In this document: one piece after another, positions 1 to 5,428 of the stretch | Position numbering within the stretch: the stretch's first letter is position 1 | How the letters are laid out: the number at the start of each line of letters is the position of its first letter | From: Thermoanaerobaculales bacterium | GTDB taxonomy: Bacteria; Acidobacteriota; Thermoanaerobaculia; Thermoanaerobaculales; Sulfomarinibacteraceae | Direction of reading: 5' to 3' | Assembly: GCA_025456385.1 (NCBI GenBank) | Contig: JALOKS010000340.1 | Location: 1-5,530 of the forward strand | DNA length: 5,530 nucleotides | Program-made: the position numbers and the translations under genes | The notes under the pieces: generated by a model | Databases searched by the model: none | Told to the model about the DNA's origin: nothing | The model's input: the letters and a program-made list of their open reading frames with translations, nothing else

Positions 1-562
1 CGGCGAGGTACTCGGCGCCCGGGAAGTCGCGGGTGATGGCAAGGGCCTGCGCGCGGACCTCCGGCCTCCGGAAGGAGGAGGCGAGGAGCGGGCTCGCCGC
101 CCACGGCCCGGCCATCGCCGCCGCGATGCCCTCGGCCCGTATCACCCGCGCCACCTCGCGCAGGTTGTCCATGAAGGCGCTCTCGAAGGGCCGGTCGGGC
201 ATGACGGTGGCGACCAGCACCAGGCCCGCGACCCGCTCCGGCATGGTCAGCGCGAGCTCGAGCGCGACCGCGCCGCCGATCGAGTGGCCGACCACCAACG
301 CGCGCTCGAGGCCGCAGGCCTCGAGCACCGCCGCGAGGTCGGCGGCGTGGTGCGAGAGGTGGTAGCCGCGGTCGGGGCGTGAGCTCAGCCCGTGGCCGCG
401 GAGGTCCGGGCGGACGAGCCGCAGGCCCGCGGCCCGCAGCGCCGGCTCGAGCGGCGCCCACAGCCGGCGGTCGAGGGTGTGGCCGTGGACGAGCAGGACC
501 GGCGGCCCCGAGCCCTCGTCCTCGAAGTGGATGCGCAGCTCGTCGCGGGTGACGTCCGGCAT
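1..562 (-). CDS. alpha/beta-fold hydrolase, 3' end missing (runs off window)
   Basis: The first 187 residues of an alpha/beta hydrolase, probably a soluble cytoplasmic esterase, lactonase or related enzyme; the substrate cannot be read from sequence. Seen: PVLLVHGHT at residues 21-29 is the first core strand with the HG oxyanion-hole motif. RPDLRGHGLSS at 51-61 is the typical second strand and turn. VGHSIGG at 91-97 is the nucleophile elbow, with Ser94 the predicted nucleophile. The cap region begins after about residue 120. The catalytic Asp and His would lie in the missing C-terminal part. The ATG at 562 is chosen because GGGAGGG lies 3 bases upstream and the protein begins directly with the family's N-terminal strand; there is no signal peptide. 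It is divergent from mrp. The resemblance to enol-lactonase and haloperoxidase-like hydrolases (PcaD type) is general, so no symbol is given. Confidence 0.9.
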   Translation of the reverse strand, partial: MPDVTRDELRIHFEDEGSGPPVLLVHGHTLDRRLWAPLEPALRAAGLRLVRPDLRGHGLSSRPDRGYHLSHHAADLAAVLEACGLERALVVGHSIGGAVALELALTMPERVAGLVLVATVMPDRPFESAFMDNLREVARVIRAEGIAAAMAGPWAASPLLASSFRRPEVRAQALAITRDFPGAEYLA

Positions 563-578
563 GGTCCCTCCCGTGGGG

Positions 579-584
579 ATTGTA
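579..584 (-). promoter_or_regulatory. possible -10 box for the alpha/beta hydrolase
   Basis: Read on the minus strand this is TACAAT, five of six matches to the sigma-70 -10 consensus. It lies 16 bases upstream of the hydrolase start codon, which would give a very short leader of about 10 bases containing the ribosome binding site. No convincing -35 box lies 16-18 bases further upstream; a TTGAAA is present at 612-607 but 22 bases away, which is too far. The call is weak. Confidence 0.3.
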
Positions 585-617
585 GAACGGGGGATGGGCG
601 GACAGATTTCAACTTTC

Positions 618-655
618 GAATTTTGAATTTTGAATTTTGAATTTTGAATTTTGAA
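618..655. repeat. tandem heptamer array, gaatttt x 5.4
   Basis: Five uninterrupted copies of gaatttt run from 618 to 652, followed by gaa (653-655). The array is bracketed by aactttc (611-617) and aactttc (654-660), so the outermost units look like diverged copies. It is very AT-rich in a GC-rich background. A 7-base period does not preserve a reading frame, which supports a non-coding repeat. Heptanucleotide arrays are known as STRR sequences in filamentous cyanobacteria; whether this one is related is unknown. Confidence 0.93.
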
Positions 656-738
656 CTTTCCACCCACCCACGGTTGAACCACCGAGACACCACGCCCACC
701 AAGAGAATCACTTCCCCATGCCACCCCGCGAACCTCTC

Positions 739-786
739 TCTTTTTCTTCAGGAATCCGCCCCCCGGCGGATTCCAGGAGAAAAAGA
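739..786. repeat. long palindrome (hairpin/cruciform) upstream of mrp
   Basis: A perfect 10-base inverted repeat (GGAATCCGCC at 751-760 with GGCGGATTCC at 765-774) has a CCCC loop. After one A-A mismatch (750/775) it continues as an 11-pair lower stem (739-749 with 776-786, one G-T wobble). That gives 21 pairs with a 4-base loop. The T run is on the 5' arm and the A run on the 3' arm of the plus strand, opposite to an intrinsic terminator, and the minus strand reads the same way. It is therefore more likely a repeat element, an operator or a leader hairpin than a terminator. Confidence 0.85.
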
Positions 787-792
787 TTCGGT

Positions 793-798
793 TACACT
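793..798 (+). promoter_or_regulatory. possible -10 box for mrp
   Basis: TACACT matches four of six positions of the -10 consensus, including the conserved first two bases and the last T. It lies 39 bases before the mrp start, which would give a leader of about 30 bases. The expected -35 position falls on the 3' arm of the palindrome (about 770-775) and has no recognisable TTGACA, so activation or an alternative sigma factor would be needed. Weak call. Confidence 0.25.
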
Positions 799-825
799 TG
801 CCGGTCGCCGTCGCGAACGGCGCGC

Positions 826-832
826 GAGGAGG
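826..832 (+). promoter_or_regulatory. ribosome binding site deciding the mrp start
   Basis: GAGGAGG is a strong Shine-Dalgarno sequence 5 bases before the ATG at 838. The upstream in-frame ATG at 718 has no comparable site. Confidence 0.8.
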
Positions 833-837
833 CTTTG

Positions 838-1923
838 ATGACGCTCACCCGGCAGATGGTGCTCGAGAGGTTGCACGAGGTCCGGGGCCCCGCGGTTCCG
901 CACAGCCTGGTCGAGGCCGGCGCGGTGCGCGGCATCGAGGTCGAGGGCGGGGCGGTCAGGGTCGTCCTGGCGGTGCCGGCGCCGCAGCCCGCGGTCGTCA
1001 AAGAGGTCCGTGAAACGGTCGAGCACGCGCTCGCCGGCCTCGCCGGCGCGGACTCGATCGCGGTCACGGTGCAGCCCCTCCTCGCCACCATGGACTCACG
1101 GCAGCCGGCGCCCGAGCCGCCGCCGACCTGGGCCGACAGGATCCCGGGCGTGCGCCACGTCGTCGCGGTCGCCTCCGGCAAGGGCGGGGTCGGCAAGTCG
1201 ACGGTGTCCGCGAACCTCGCCCTCGCCCTCGCCGCCGCCGGCCACCGGGTCGGTCTCCTCGACGGCGACATCTACGGCCCCTCGCAGCAGCTGATGATGG
1301 GCACCACCGCCGACCCGAGCGGCGGCGAGGACGGCCGCATCCAGCCGGTGCCCGCCCCCGGCGGGGTGGCGGTGATGTCCTTCGGCTTCCTCGTCGACCC
1401 CGACCAGCCGGTGATCTGGCGCGGCCCCATGCTGCAGAAGGCCCTCGAGCAGTTCGTCGGCGATGTCAATTGGGGCGAGCTCGACTACCTGGTGGTCGAC
1501 CTGCCGCCCGGGACCGGCGATGTCGCCCTCACGCTGTGCCAGAACGTGCCGATGGCGGGCGCGGTCATCGTCACCACGCCGCAGGACGTGGCCCTGATCG
1601 ACGCCCGCAAGAGCCTGCACATGTTCCGCAAGCTCGGGGTGCCGGTGCTCGGCATCGTCGAGAACATGAGCGGCTACCAGTGCCCGCAGTGCGGCCACCT
1701 CGAGCCCATCTTCGGCGCCGGCGGCGGCGGCCGCACGGCCGCCGAGCTCGGGGTGCCCCTGCTCGGCACCGTGCCCCTCGACCCGGCGATCGTCGCCGGC
1801 GGCGACCACGGCCGGCCGGTCGTGCTCGAGCGCCCCGACTCCCCCGCGGGCCGGGCCTTCACCGAGCTCGCGCGGAGCGTCGCGGCGCAGGTCGCGGAGC
1901 AGGGCGAGATGGCGAAGGGCTGA
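838..1923 (+). CDS. mrp: Mrp/ApbC-type P-loop ATPase, iron-sulfur cluster carrier
   Basis: A 361-residue Mrp/NBP35-family ATPase, a cytoplasmic scaffold or carrier that delivers Fe-S clusters to apo-proteins (family knowledge). Residues 1-80 form a DUF59/MIP18-like domain, followed by a Pro-rich linker. The ATPase domain starts near residue 105: deviant Walker A GKGGVGKST at 114-122, DGDIYGPS at 142-149, Walker B-type DLPPGTGD at 221-228, PQDVALIDARK at 248-258. CPQC at 282-285 supplies Cys282 and Cys285, the family's cluster-bridging pair at the dimer interface. Length and domain order are typical of bacterial Mrp with DUF59. The ATG at 838 is preferred over the in-frame ATG at 718: GAGGAGG at 826-832 lies 5 bases upstream, and the extra 40 residues would translate the palindrome and repeat region. 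Monocistronic here, since the next gene is convergent. Confidence 0.95.
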   Translation: MTLTRQMVLERLHEVRGPAVPHSLVEAGAVRGIEVEGGAVRVVLAVPAPQPAVVKEVRETVEHALAGLAGADSIAVTVQPLLATMDSRQPAPEPPPTWADRIPGVRHVVAVASGKGGVGKSTVSANLALALAAAGHRVGLLDGDIYGPSQQLMMGTTADPSGGEDGRIQPVPAPGGVAVMSFGFLVDPDQPVIWRGPMLQKALEQFVGDVNWGELDYLVVDLPPGTGDVALTLCQNVPMAGAVIVTTPQDVALIDARKSLHMFRKLGVPVLGIVENMSGYQCPQCGHLEPIFGAGGGGRTAAELGVPLLGTVPLDPAIVAGGDHGRPVVLERPDSPAGRAFTELARSVAAQVAEQGEMAKG

Positions 1924-1930
1924 GGGGGAT

Positions 1931-1947
1931 CAGGGAGCAGGGAGCAG
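1931..1947. repeat. short tandem heptamer, cagggag x 2.4
   Basis: Two copies of cagggag plus cag lie 8 bases downstream of the mrp stop codon. Too short to be significant alone, but the 7-base period matches the longer arrays nearby. Confidence 0.6.
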
Positions 1948-1966
1948 CCCGCCCGCCCACCCAGCC

Positions 1967-1991
1967 AGATACGAGATTCGAGATACGAGAT
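1967..1991 (+). repeat. tandem heptamer array, agatNcg x 3.6 (copy A)
   Basis: Units are agatacg, agattcg, agatacg and partial agat. The fifth base varies while the other six are fixed. The array has the same orientation and copy number as the one at 2009-2033, separated from it by a 17-base GC-rich spacer. Confidence 0.88.
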
Positions 1992-2008
1992 CCCCCGGCC
2001 GCCCGGTC

Positions 2009-2033
2009 AGATCCGAGATACGAGATACGAGAT
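2009..2033 (+). repeat. tandem heptamer array, agatNcg x 3.6 (copy B)
   Basis: Units are agatccg, agatacg, agatacg and partial agat. It has the same length as copy A and again varies only at the fifth base, which suggests A and B are duplicates of one block. Confidence 0.88.
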
Positions 2034-2087
2034 GGAGAGCCGTCCACTGGCCCCTTGACGATCTGCGAGCGGGGTCGATGTTCTGGT

Positions 2088-2132
<45 letters not shown>

Positions 2133-2160
2133 CCGGCGCCAGACTGCACAACACCTCCAC

Positions 2161-2207
2161 CCCTCGGAAATCCGCGTCGGCCGCAGGCCGTCGTGGATTT
2201 CCGGGGG
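2161..2207. repeat. 47-base palindrome between convergent genes
   Basis: Bases 2161-2176 pair with 2192-2207 (16 pairs including two G-T wobbles). After a T-T mismatch, 2178-2182 pairs with 2186-2190 around a GCA triloop, 21 pairs in all. It lies 26 bases beyond the stop codon of the minus-strand membrane-protein gene and could block read-through. Neither side has a T tract, so it is not a canonical intrinsic terminator. Its ATCCGC-containing stem resembles the palindrome at 739-786. Confidence 0.85.
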
Positions 2208-2233
2208 TGGGTGGGCGGCGGGCGGGTTCGGGT

Positions 2234-2847
2234 CTACCCGCCCTGGTTGTAGGTCACCACCGCTTTGGTCGGACCGCCGCCCTCGGCGCTCACGATCACC
2301 ACCACCGTGCGCTTCTCGCCCTCGTGGGAGGCGTTGACCATGCCGCCCTGGCTGCCGTCCTGGGTGTAGGTGTTGACCGAGACCGCGTAGCCCGCGCCCT
2401 CGAGCGCCGCGCGGTAGTGCTCGATCACCGTGCTCCCACCGCGCCGCTGCCGTCGGTGACCGTCAGCTGCCCGGAATCGCCCGCCTGCGAGGCGTCGATC
2501 GTGATCTCCTTGCCGCCGCTCGAAAAGCCGATCTTGCCGTCCTTGATGTCCTGGAAGTTGGCCGTGACCACCTCGCCGGTCGTGGTGTTGCGGACGGTGA
2601 TCGTGCCCGCCTCCTCGTCGACCGCGACCTCCTCGAGCTCCGGGTTGAGCTTGACGATCATGCGCGCCGCCGCCAGAGCCGGGTCCTTCTCGAAGTCGGC
2701 GGCCACGTCCTTGACCTTGCGGGCCACGAAGAAGCCGACCGCCATGGTGACGATCAGCGCGACAATGATCAGGGCCCCGCAGCCGATGCCCACCCAGGCC
2801 CAGGTCGGAAGGCCTTTCTTCGCCGGTACCGGTCCACCGTTCGTCAT
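2234..2847 (-). pseudogene. single-pass membrane protein of unknown function, frameshifted
   Basis: The ATG at 2847 has AGGAGG 5 bases upstream. Frame one gives 140 residues: a short polar N-terminus with a KK pair, a transmembrane helix at about 17-42 (WAWVGIGCGALIIVALIVTM and onward), a basic stop-transfer RKVK, then a beta-rich exported domain. That frame stops at 2425. The adjacent frame carries an obviously coding continuation of 66 residues from 2434 to the stop at 2234, starting STVIEHYRAALEGAGYAV and containing KRTVVVIVSAEGG. One extra G in the GGG at 2435-2437 would rejoin the halves into a 204-residue protein. Relatives as I remember them have an additional segment with a WVPxYPG-like motif before the EHYR..LEGAGY helix; it is absent here, so an internal deletion is also possible. 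The function is unknown. A sequencing error is an alternative to a true pseudogene. Confidence 0.75.
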
Positions 2848-2958
2848 GACGTCCTCCTGTGCGGCCGCAGCCGCTGCGCGCTGGTTGCAGATCGATCACA
2901 GGGTAGGGGCGGCGGGCCGGAAGGTCAAGGGAGATGCGAGATGCTAGATGCTAGATGC
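2848..2958. other. upstream region of the membrane-protein gene, up to the IS boundary
   Basis: This 111-base stretch contains the AGGAGG ribosome binding site (2853-2858) for the minus-strand gene, a GC-rich stretch with small palindromes (GCAGCCGCTGC near 2868-2878), and the heptamer array at 2932-2958. I see no convincing -35/-10 pair on the minus strand. The IS insertion may have separated the gene from upstream sequence. Confidence 0.6.
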
Positions 2959-2959
2959 G
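2932..2959 (+). repeat. tandem heptamer array, agatgcK x 4 (copy D), abutting the IS
   Basis: Units are agatgcg, agatgct, agatgct and agatgcg. The last G coincides with the first base of the IS left end. This is the same heptamer family as copies A-C, about 800 bases away, so the motif is dispersed and not one local expansion. Confidence 0.9.
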
Positions 2960-2986
2960 TAACTCCTCGCCCCACCCCGTCTTGCC
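2959..2986 (+). repeat. IS66 left terminal inverted repeat
   Basis: Begins GTAACTCCTCGCC. Aligned without gaps to the reverse complement of 5401-5428, it matches at positions 1-3, 6-13, 16-21, 23-26 and 28. Confidence 0.85.
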
Positions 2987-3016
2987 AGGAGTGAGCGCAC
3001 GGTCCACTCTCGATTC

Positions 3017-3409
3017 ATGGATGAAGAGGAGCTTCCGGAGTGGGGCGATCAGCTATCGGAGGAGATCGAGGAGCAGCTGGCATCGGGCCGAAGCAAGAAG
3101 TGGCGATGCCCTGCTGACCTGAGATCCCGAATCGTCACCTACGCCCAGCTGTGCCGGGATCGGGGGGAGCCGTATGGCGACATAGCGGCACGCCTTGGTC
3201 TGGTGGAGTCCACCGTGGCGCGCTGGCTACGGCGCGAGCAGGCGATCGCGACTGCGGGCTTTCGTTCCGTCGCCATCGTCCCATGCGGAGAGGACGATGC
3301 CGGCCTCGACCATTCGCCTCGAGCCATCCGGGTCGTCACCCCCCACGGCTACCGCGTCGAGGGTCTTGACCTGCAGAGCGCCGCCTACCTCCTGCAGATC
3401 CTCCGATGA
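3017..3409 (+). CDS. tnpA: IS66-family accessory protein TnpA
   Basis: A 130-residue IS66 accessory protein, probably DNA-binding; family work indicates TnpA and TnpB are needed with TnpC for efficient transposition. The N-terminus (1-25) is highly acidic. A helix-turn-helix is visible at about 53-73 (YGDIAARLGLVESTVARWLRR). The C-terminus, VVTPHGYRVEGLDLQSAAYL at 106-125 and following, is the family's conserved end. The ATG at 3017 lies 58 bases inside the left terminus. It lacks a visible Shine-Dalgarno sequence, since the upstream bases are CTCTCGATTC, which would keep expression low as is common for IS genes. The stop overlaps the tnpB start as ATGA. Confidence 0.85.
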   Translation: MDEEELPEWGDQLSEEIEEQLASGRSKKWRCPADLRSRIVTYAQLCRDRGEPYGDIAARLGLVESTVARWLRREQAIATAGFRSVAIVPCGEDDAGLDHSPRAIRVVTPHGYRVEGLDLQSAAYLLQILR

Positions 3410-3858
3410 TCGGCTCCACCAGATCGGTCCGGGTCTTCGCGTACACGCTGCCGACGGACATGCGCAAGGGATTCGACGGGCTGTATGGGATGGTCGCCTC
3501 TCACCTGGACCAAGACCCTTTGTCCGGCGACCTCTTCCTTTTCGTTGCCCACAACCGCAGACGGGCGAAGGTGCTGATGTGGGACGGCACGGGTCTGTGC
3601 CTGTACGCCAAGCGGCTGGAGAAGGGCAGATTTGCGAGGCTGTGGGCGGGTGAAGACAGCACGACATTGCAGCTGACGTCTTCTGAGCTGGCGCTGTTTC
3701 TGGAGGGCAGCAAGCTGGTGGGGAGAGTGCCCGTTTCACCGGAGAAAATGTGCTTCAAATGCTTGACAAATAACAGACTTATTGAGAGAATACACCATGC
3801 CGAGGCTGGAGGAGATCACCGACATCAAGACCCTCCAGCAGGTCGCTTCCCACCTTGA
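3406..3858 (+). CDS. tnpB: IS66 Orf2-like protein TnpB, with extended C-terminus
   Basis: The IS66 Orf2-like accessory protein, 150 residues. Family signature: TLPTDMRKGFDGLYGMV at 14-30, then a conserved core at 41-75 containing GDLFLFVAHNRRRAKVLMWD and KRLEKGRF, ending in TSSELALFLEG at 91-101. Its ATG overlaps the tnpA stop (ATGA), so translation is probably coupled. Relatives usually end at about 110-120 residues. Here the frame continues about 35 more residues, the last 20 of which only translate the start of tnpC in another frame, giving a 62-base overlap with the ATG at 3797. This tail is probably an accident of a lost stop codon, but it is open and would be translated. The protein's biochemical role in transposition is not settled. 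Confidence 0.88.
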   Translation: MIGSTRSVRVFAYTLPTDMRKGFDGLYGMVASHLDQDPLSGDLFLFVAHNRRRAKVLMWDGTGLCLYAKRLEKGRFARLWAGEDSTTLQLTSSELALFLEGSKLVGRVPVSPEKMCFKCLTNNRLIERIHHAEAGGDHRHQDPPAGRFPP

Positions 3859-5311
3859 GAAATCCACCATCCGGCTGAGCCAGGAGAACGCTCGTCTCCG
3901 CGCCCAGGTCGCGCGCCTTCGTGGTCGCGACGTCGACCCGCAGATGGAGCTCGAGCTTCTCAAGGAGCAACTCGCGGCGATGCAGCGGATGGTGTTTGGC
4001 GAGTCGTCGGAGAGACGGCCGAGCGACCAGCAGGGCATCGAAGGCAAGTCCAAGAGGCCCCGTCGCGGCCATGGCCCCAAGAGTCAGCCGGATCTGCCGA
4101 TCGAGGTCGTCAGCCACACCCTCGACGAAGTGGACCGGAAGTGCCCGGTCTGCGGCGAGGTCATGGTGGAGATGGTCGGCGACCAAGCCGAGGAGTCCGA
4201 GGAGATCACGGTCATCGCCGCCGAGTACAAGATCCTCAAACACCGGCGTCAGGTTTACCACTGCCGGTGTGGCGGACATGCGAAGACGGCGCCCGGGCCC
4301 GCGAGACTGATTCCTGGCGGCCGCTACTCCACCGATTTCGCGGTCCATGTCGCCGAGCAGAAGTATCTCGACCACCTGCCGCTCGAGCGCCAGTCGCGGG
4401 CCATGGGCCGCGCCGGTCTCGAGGTCGACAGCCAGACGCTGTGGGACCAGATCGACGCGCTCGCCCGCCACCTCGAGCCGACCTACGAGAAGCTGTGCGC
4501 ATGTGTCCTCGACAACGATGTGGTGTACGCCGACGAGACCTTCTGGCGGAACCACGAGAACAAGAACACCAGCAAGTGGTGGACCTGGTGCGTGGTCTCG
4601 GATGACATGGCTGTGTACCGGATCGAGAAGTCGCGCTCCCACAAGGCGGCCGAGAACGTGCTGGGTGGCTTCGAGGGCGTCGTCATGACCGACGGGTACG
4701 CCGCTTACGAGACGCTCGAGCGCGACGTGCCGGATCTCCATCTCGCCCACTGCTGGGCGCACGTGCGGAGGAAGTACCTCGAGGCTGAGGACGCGTATCC
4801 CGAGCTCAGCGAGCACGCAGTGAAACAGATCAAGGAGCTTTTCAAGATCGAGCGGGAAACCCCGCGGGCCGGCCCCGGAGCGAGTGACGAGGAGAAGCAA
4901 CGACATCTCGACCTCCGGCGACAGCGGCGGCAAGAGCTGTCGAAACCGATCGCCGATGGGCTGCTCATGTGGGCCGGCGAGAACCGGGGCCGAGTGCTAC
5001 CCGGCTCGAAGATGGGCAAGGCCATCAACTACATGCTCAACCTGTGGACGGGATTGACTCGATTCCTCGAGGACCCGCTCATCCCATTGGACAACAATGC
5101 CGCCGAGAGGGCACTGAGAGGTGTCGTCGTCGGTCGCAAAAATCACTACGGCTCGAAGTCCAAGCGCGGGACCGAGGTCGCGGCGCTCTTCTACACCCTC
5201 TTCGAGACCGCGAAGCTGAGCGGCGTCGACCCTCGCGCCTATGTCACCCTCGCCGCCAAGCGCGCTATCGCCGACCACGGCGCCGTCACCCTTCCCTCAC
5301 ACCTTTCCTGA
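3797..5311 (+). CDS. tnpC: IS66-family DDE transposase TnpC
   Basis: The 504-residue catalytic transposase. In order: an N-terminal leucine-zipper-like coiled coil (about 10-65, LEKSTIRLSQENARLRAQ followed by LELLKEQLAAMQRMVFG); a basic linker (84-96); a zinc-finger-like region with CPVC at 116-119 and CRC at 156-158; then the DDE domain. Predicted catalytic residues are Asp246 (YADETFW), Asp299 (MTDGYAAYE) and Glu437 (DNNAAERALRG). HCWAHVRRKY at 318-327 is the typical insertion between the second D and E. The end, GRKNHYGSKSKRGTEVAALF and onward, is the family C-terminus. Nothing is truncated. The ATG at 3797 is chosen over the TTG at 3782 because homologues begin close to PRLEEITD and a GAGAGA lies 7 bases upstream. 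It probably cuts at the terminal repeats with TnpA and TnpB assisting. Confidence 0.93.
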   Translation: MPRLEEITDIKTLQQVASHLEKSTIRLSQENARLRAQVARLRGRDVDPQMELELLKEQLAAMQRMVFGESSERRPSDQQGIEGKSKRPRRGHGPKSQPDLPIEVVSHTLDEVDRKCPVCGEVMVEMVGDQAEESEEITVIAAEYKILKHRRQVYHCRCGGHAKTAPGPARLIPGGRYSTDFAVHVAEQKYLDHLPLERQSRAMGRAGLEVDSQTLWDQIDALARHLEPTYEKLCACVLDNDVVYADETFWRNHENKNTSKWWTWCVVSDDMAVYRIEKSRSHKAAENVLGGFEGVVMTDGYAAYETLERDVPDLHLAHCWAHVRRKYLEAEDAYPELSEHAVKQIKELFKIERETPRAGPGASDEEKQRHLDLRRQRRQELSKPIADGLLMWAGENRGRVLPGSKMGKAINYMLNLWTGLTRFLEDPLIPLDNNAAERALRGVVVGRKNHYGSKSKRGTEVAALFYTLFETAKLSGVDPRAYVTLAAKRAIADHGAVTLPSHLS

Positions 5312-5400
5312 TCCGCCTCGACTCAGATTTCTTGCACCTCAATCTGTGCCAGGCGTCCAAAACCGACCGTTGAAAGTGTCAAAACCAAACCGGTGGTCGC

Positions 5401-5428
5401 GTCAAGTCGGGGTACGGCGAGGACGTAC
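5401..5428 (-). repeat. IS66 right terminal inverted repeat
   Basis: Its reverse complement begins GTACGTCCTCGCCG and matches the left repeat at 22 of 28 positions. The fourth base is C instead of the usual A. The 89 bases between the tnpC stop and this repeat hold a small inverted repeat (CAGATT 5324-5329 with AATCTG 5341-5346) but no U-tract terminator. Confidence 0.82.

Larger units (their letters stand above)
563..837. other. divergent intergenic region between hydrolase and mrp
   Basis: A 275-base gap separates two divergently transcribed genes, so both promoters should lie here. It contains an AT-rich heptamer array (618-655), a C-rich unstructured stretch (660-735), a long palindrome (739-786), a -10-like TACACT (793-798) and the mrp ribosome binding site (826-832). 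Short reading frames crossing it are artefacts of the heptamer array, giving repeats such as NSKFKI. I see no gene. Confidence 0.75.
2959..5428 (+). mobile_element. complete IS66-family insertion sequence, 2470 bp
   Basis: The element carries the three IS66 genes in canonical order (tnpA, tnpB, tnpC) in one direction, bounded by imperfect inverted repeats at 2959-2986 and 5401-5428 that match at 22 of 28 positions. Both ends begin GTA (GTAA left, GTAC right), in keeping with the GTAA start typical of the family, and the length is in the usual range near 2.5 kb. All three frames are open and the DDE residues are present, so it looks potentially active. The 8-base flanks (ctagatgc left, gatgaata right) do not match, although the family normally makes an 8-bp target duplication. 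Confidence 0.88.

Noticed and set aside
718..837. A 40-residue N-terminal extension of Mrp from ATG 718
   Set aside because: It lacks a ribosome binding site and translates the palindrome; the ATG at 838 has a strong site and fits the family start.
1096..1809. A 237-codon minus-strand frame inside mrp
   Set aside because: Low-complexity, His/Val/Ala/Gly-rich antisense of the mrp ATPase domain with no motif.
2161..2207. Intrinsic terminator for the membrane-protein gene or mrp
   Set aside because: The stem is strong but neither strand has a following T tract, so I list it as a palindrome and not as a terminator.
2435..2440. Programmed -1 frameshift in the membrane-protein gene
   Set aside because: The sequence GGTGGGAGC does not fit an X XXY YYZ slippery site, and no supporting downstream hairpin is obvious; an indel is simpler.
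3782..3796. TTG at 3782 as the tnpC start
   Set aside because: It adds only five residues, uses a rare start codon and has no better ribosome binding site than ATG 3797. It cannot be excluded.
3779..4933. A 384-codon open frame on the minus strand opposite tnpC
   Set aside because: It is the antisense shadow of a GC-rich gene. It has no recognisable domain and its composition follows from the tnpC codons, while the plus strand carries an unmistakable IS66 transposase.
5324..5346. Terminator after tnpC (CAGATT / AATCTG)
   Set aside because: A six-pair, AT-containing stem with an 11-base loop and no T tract is too weak to call.
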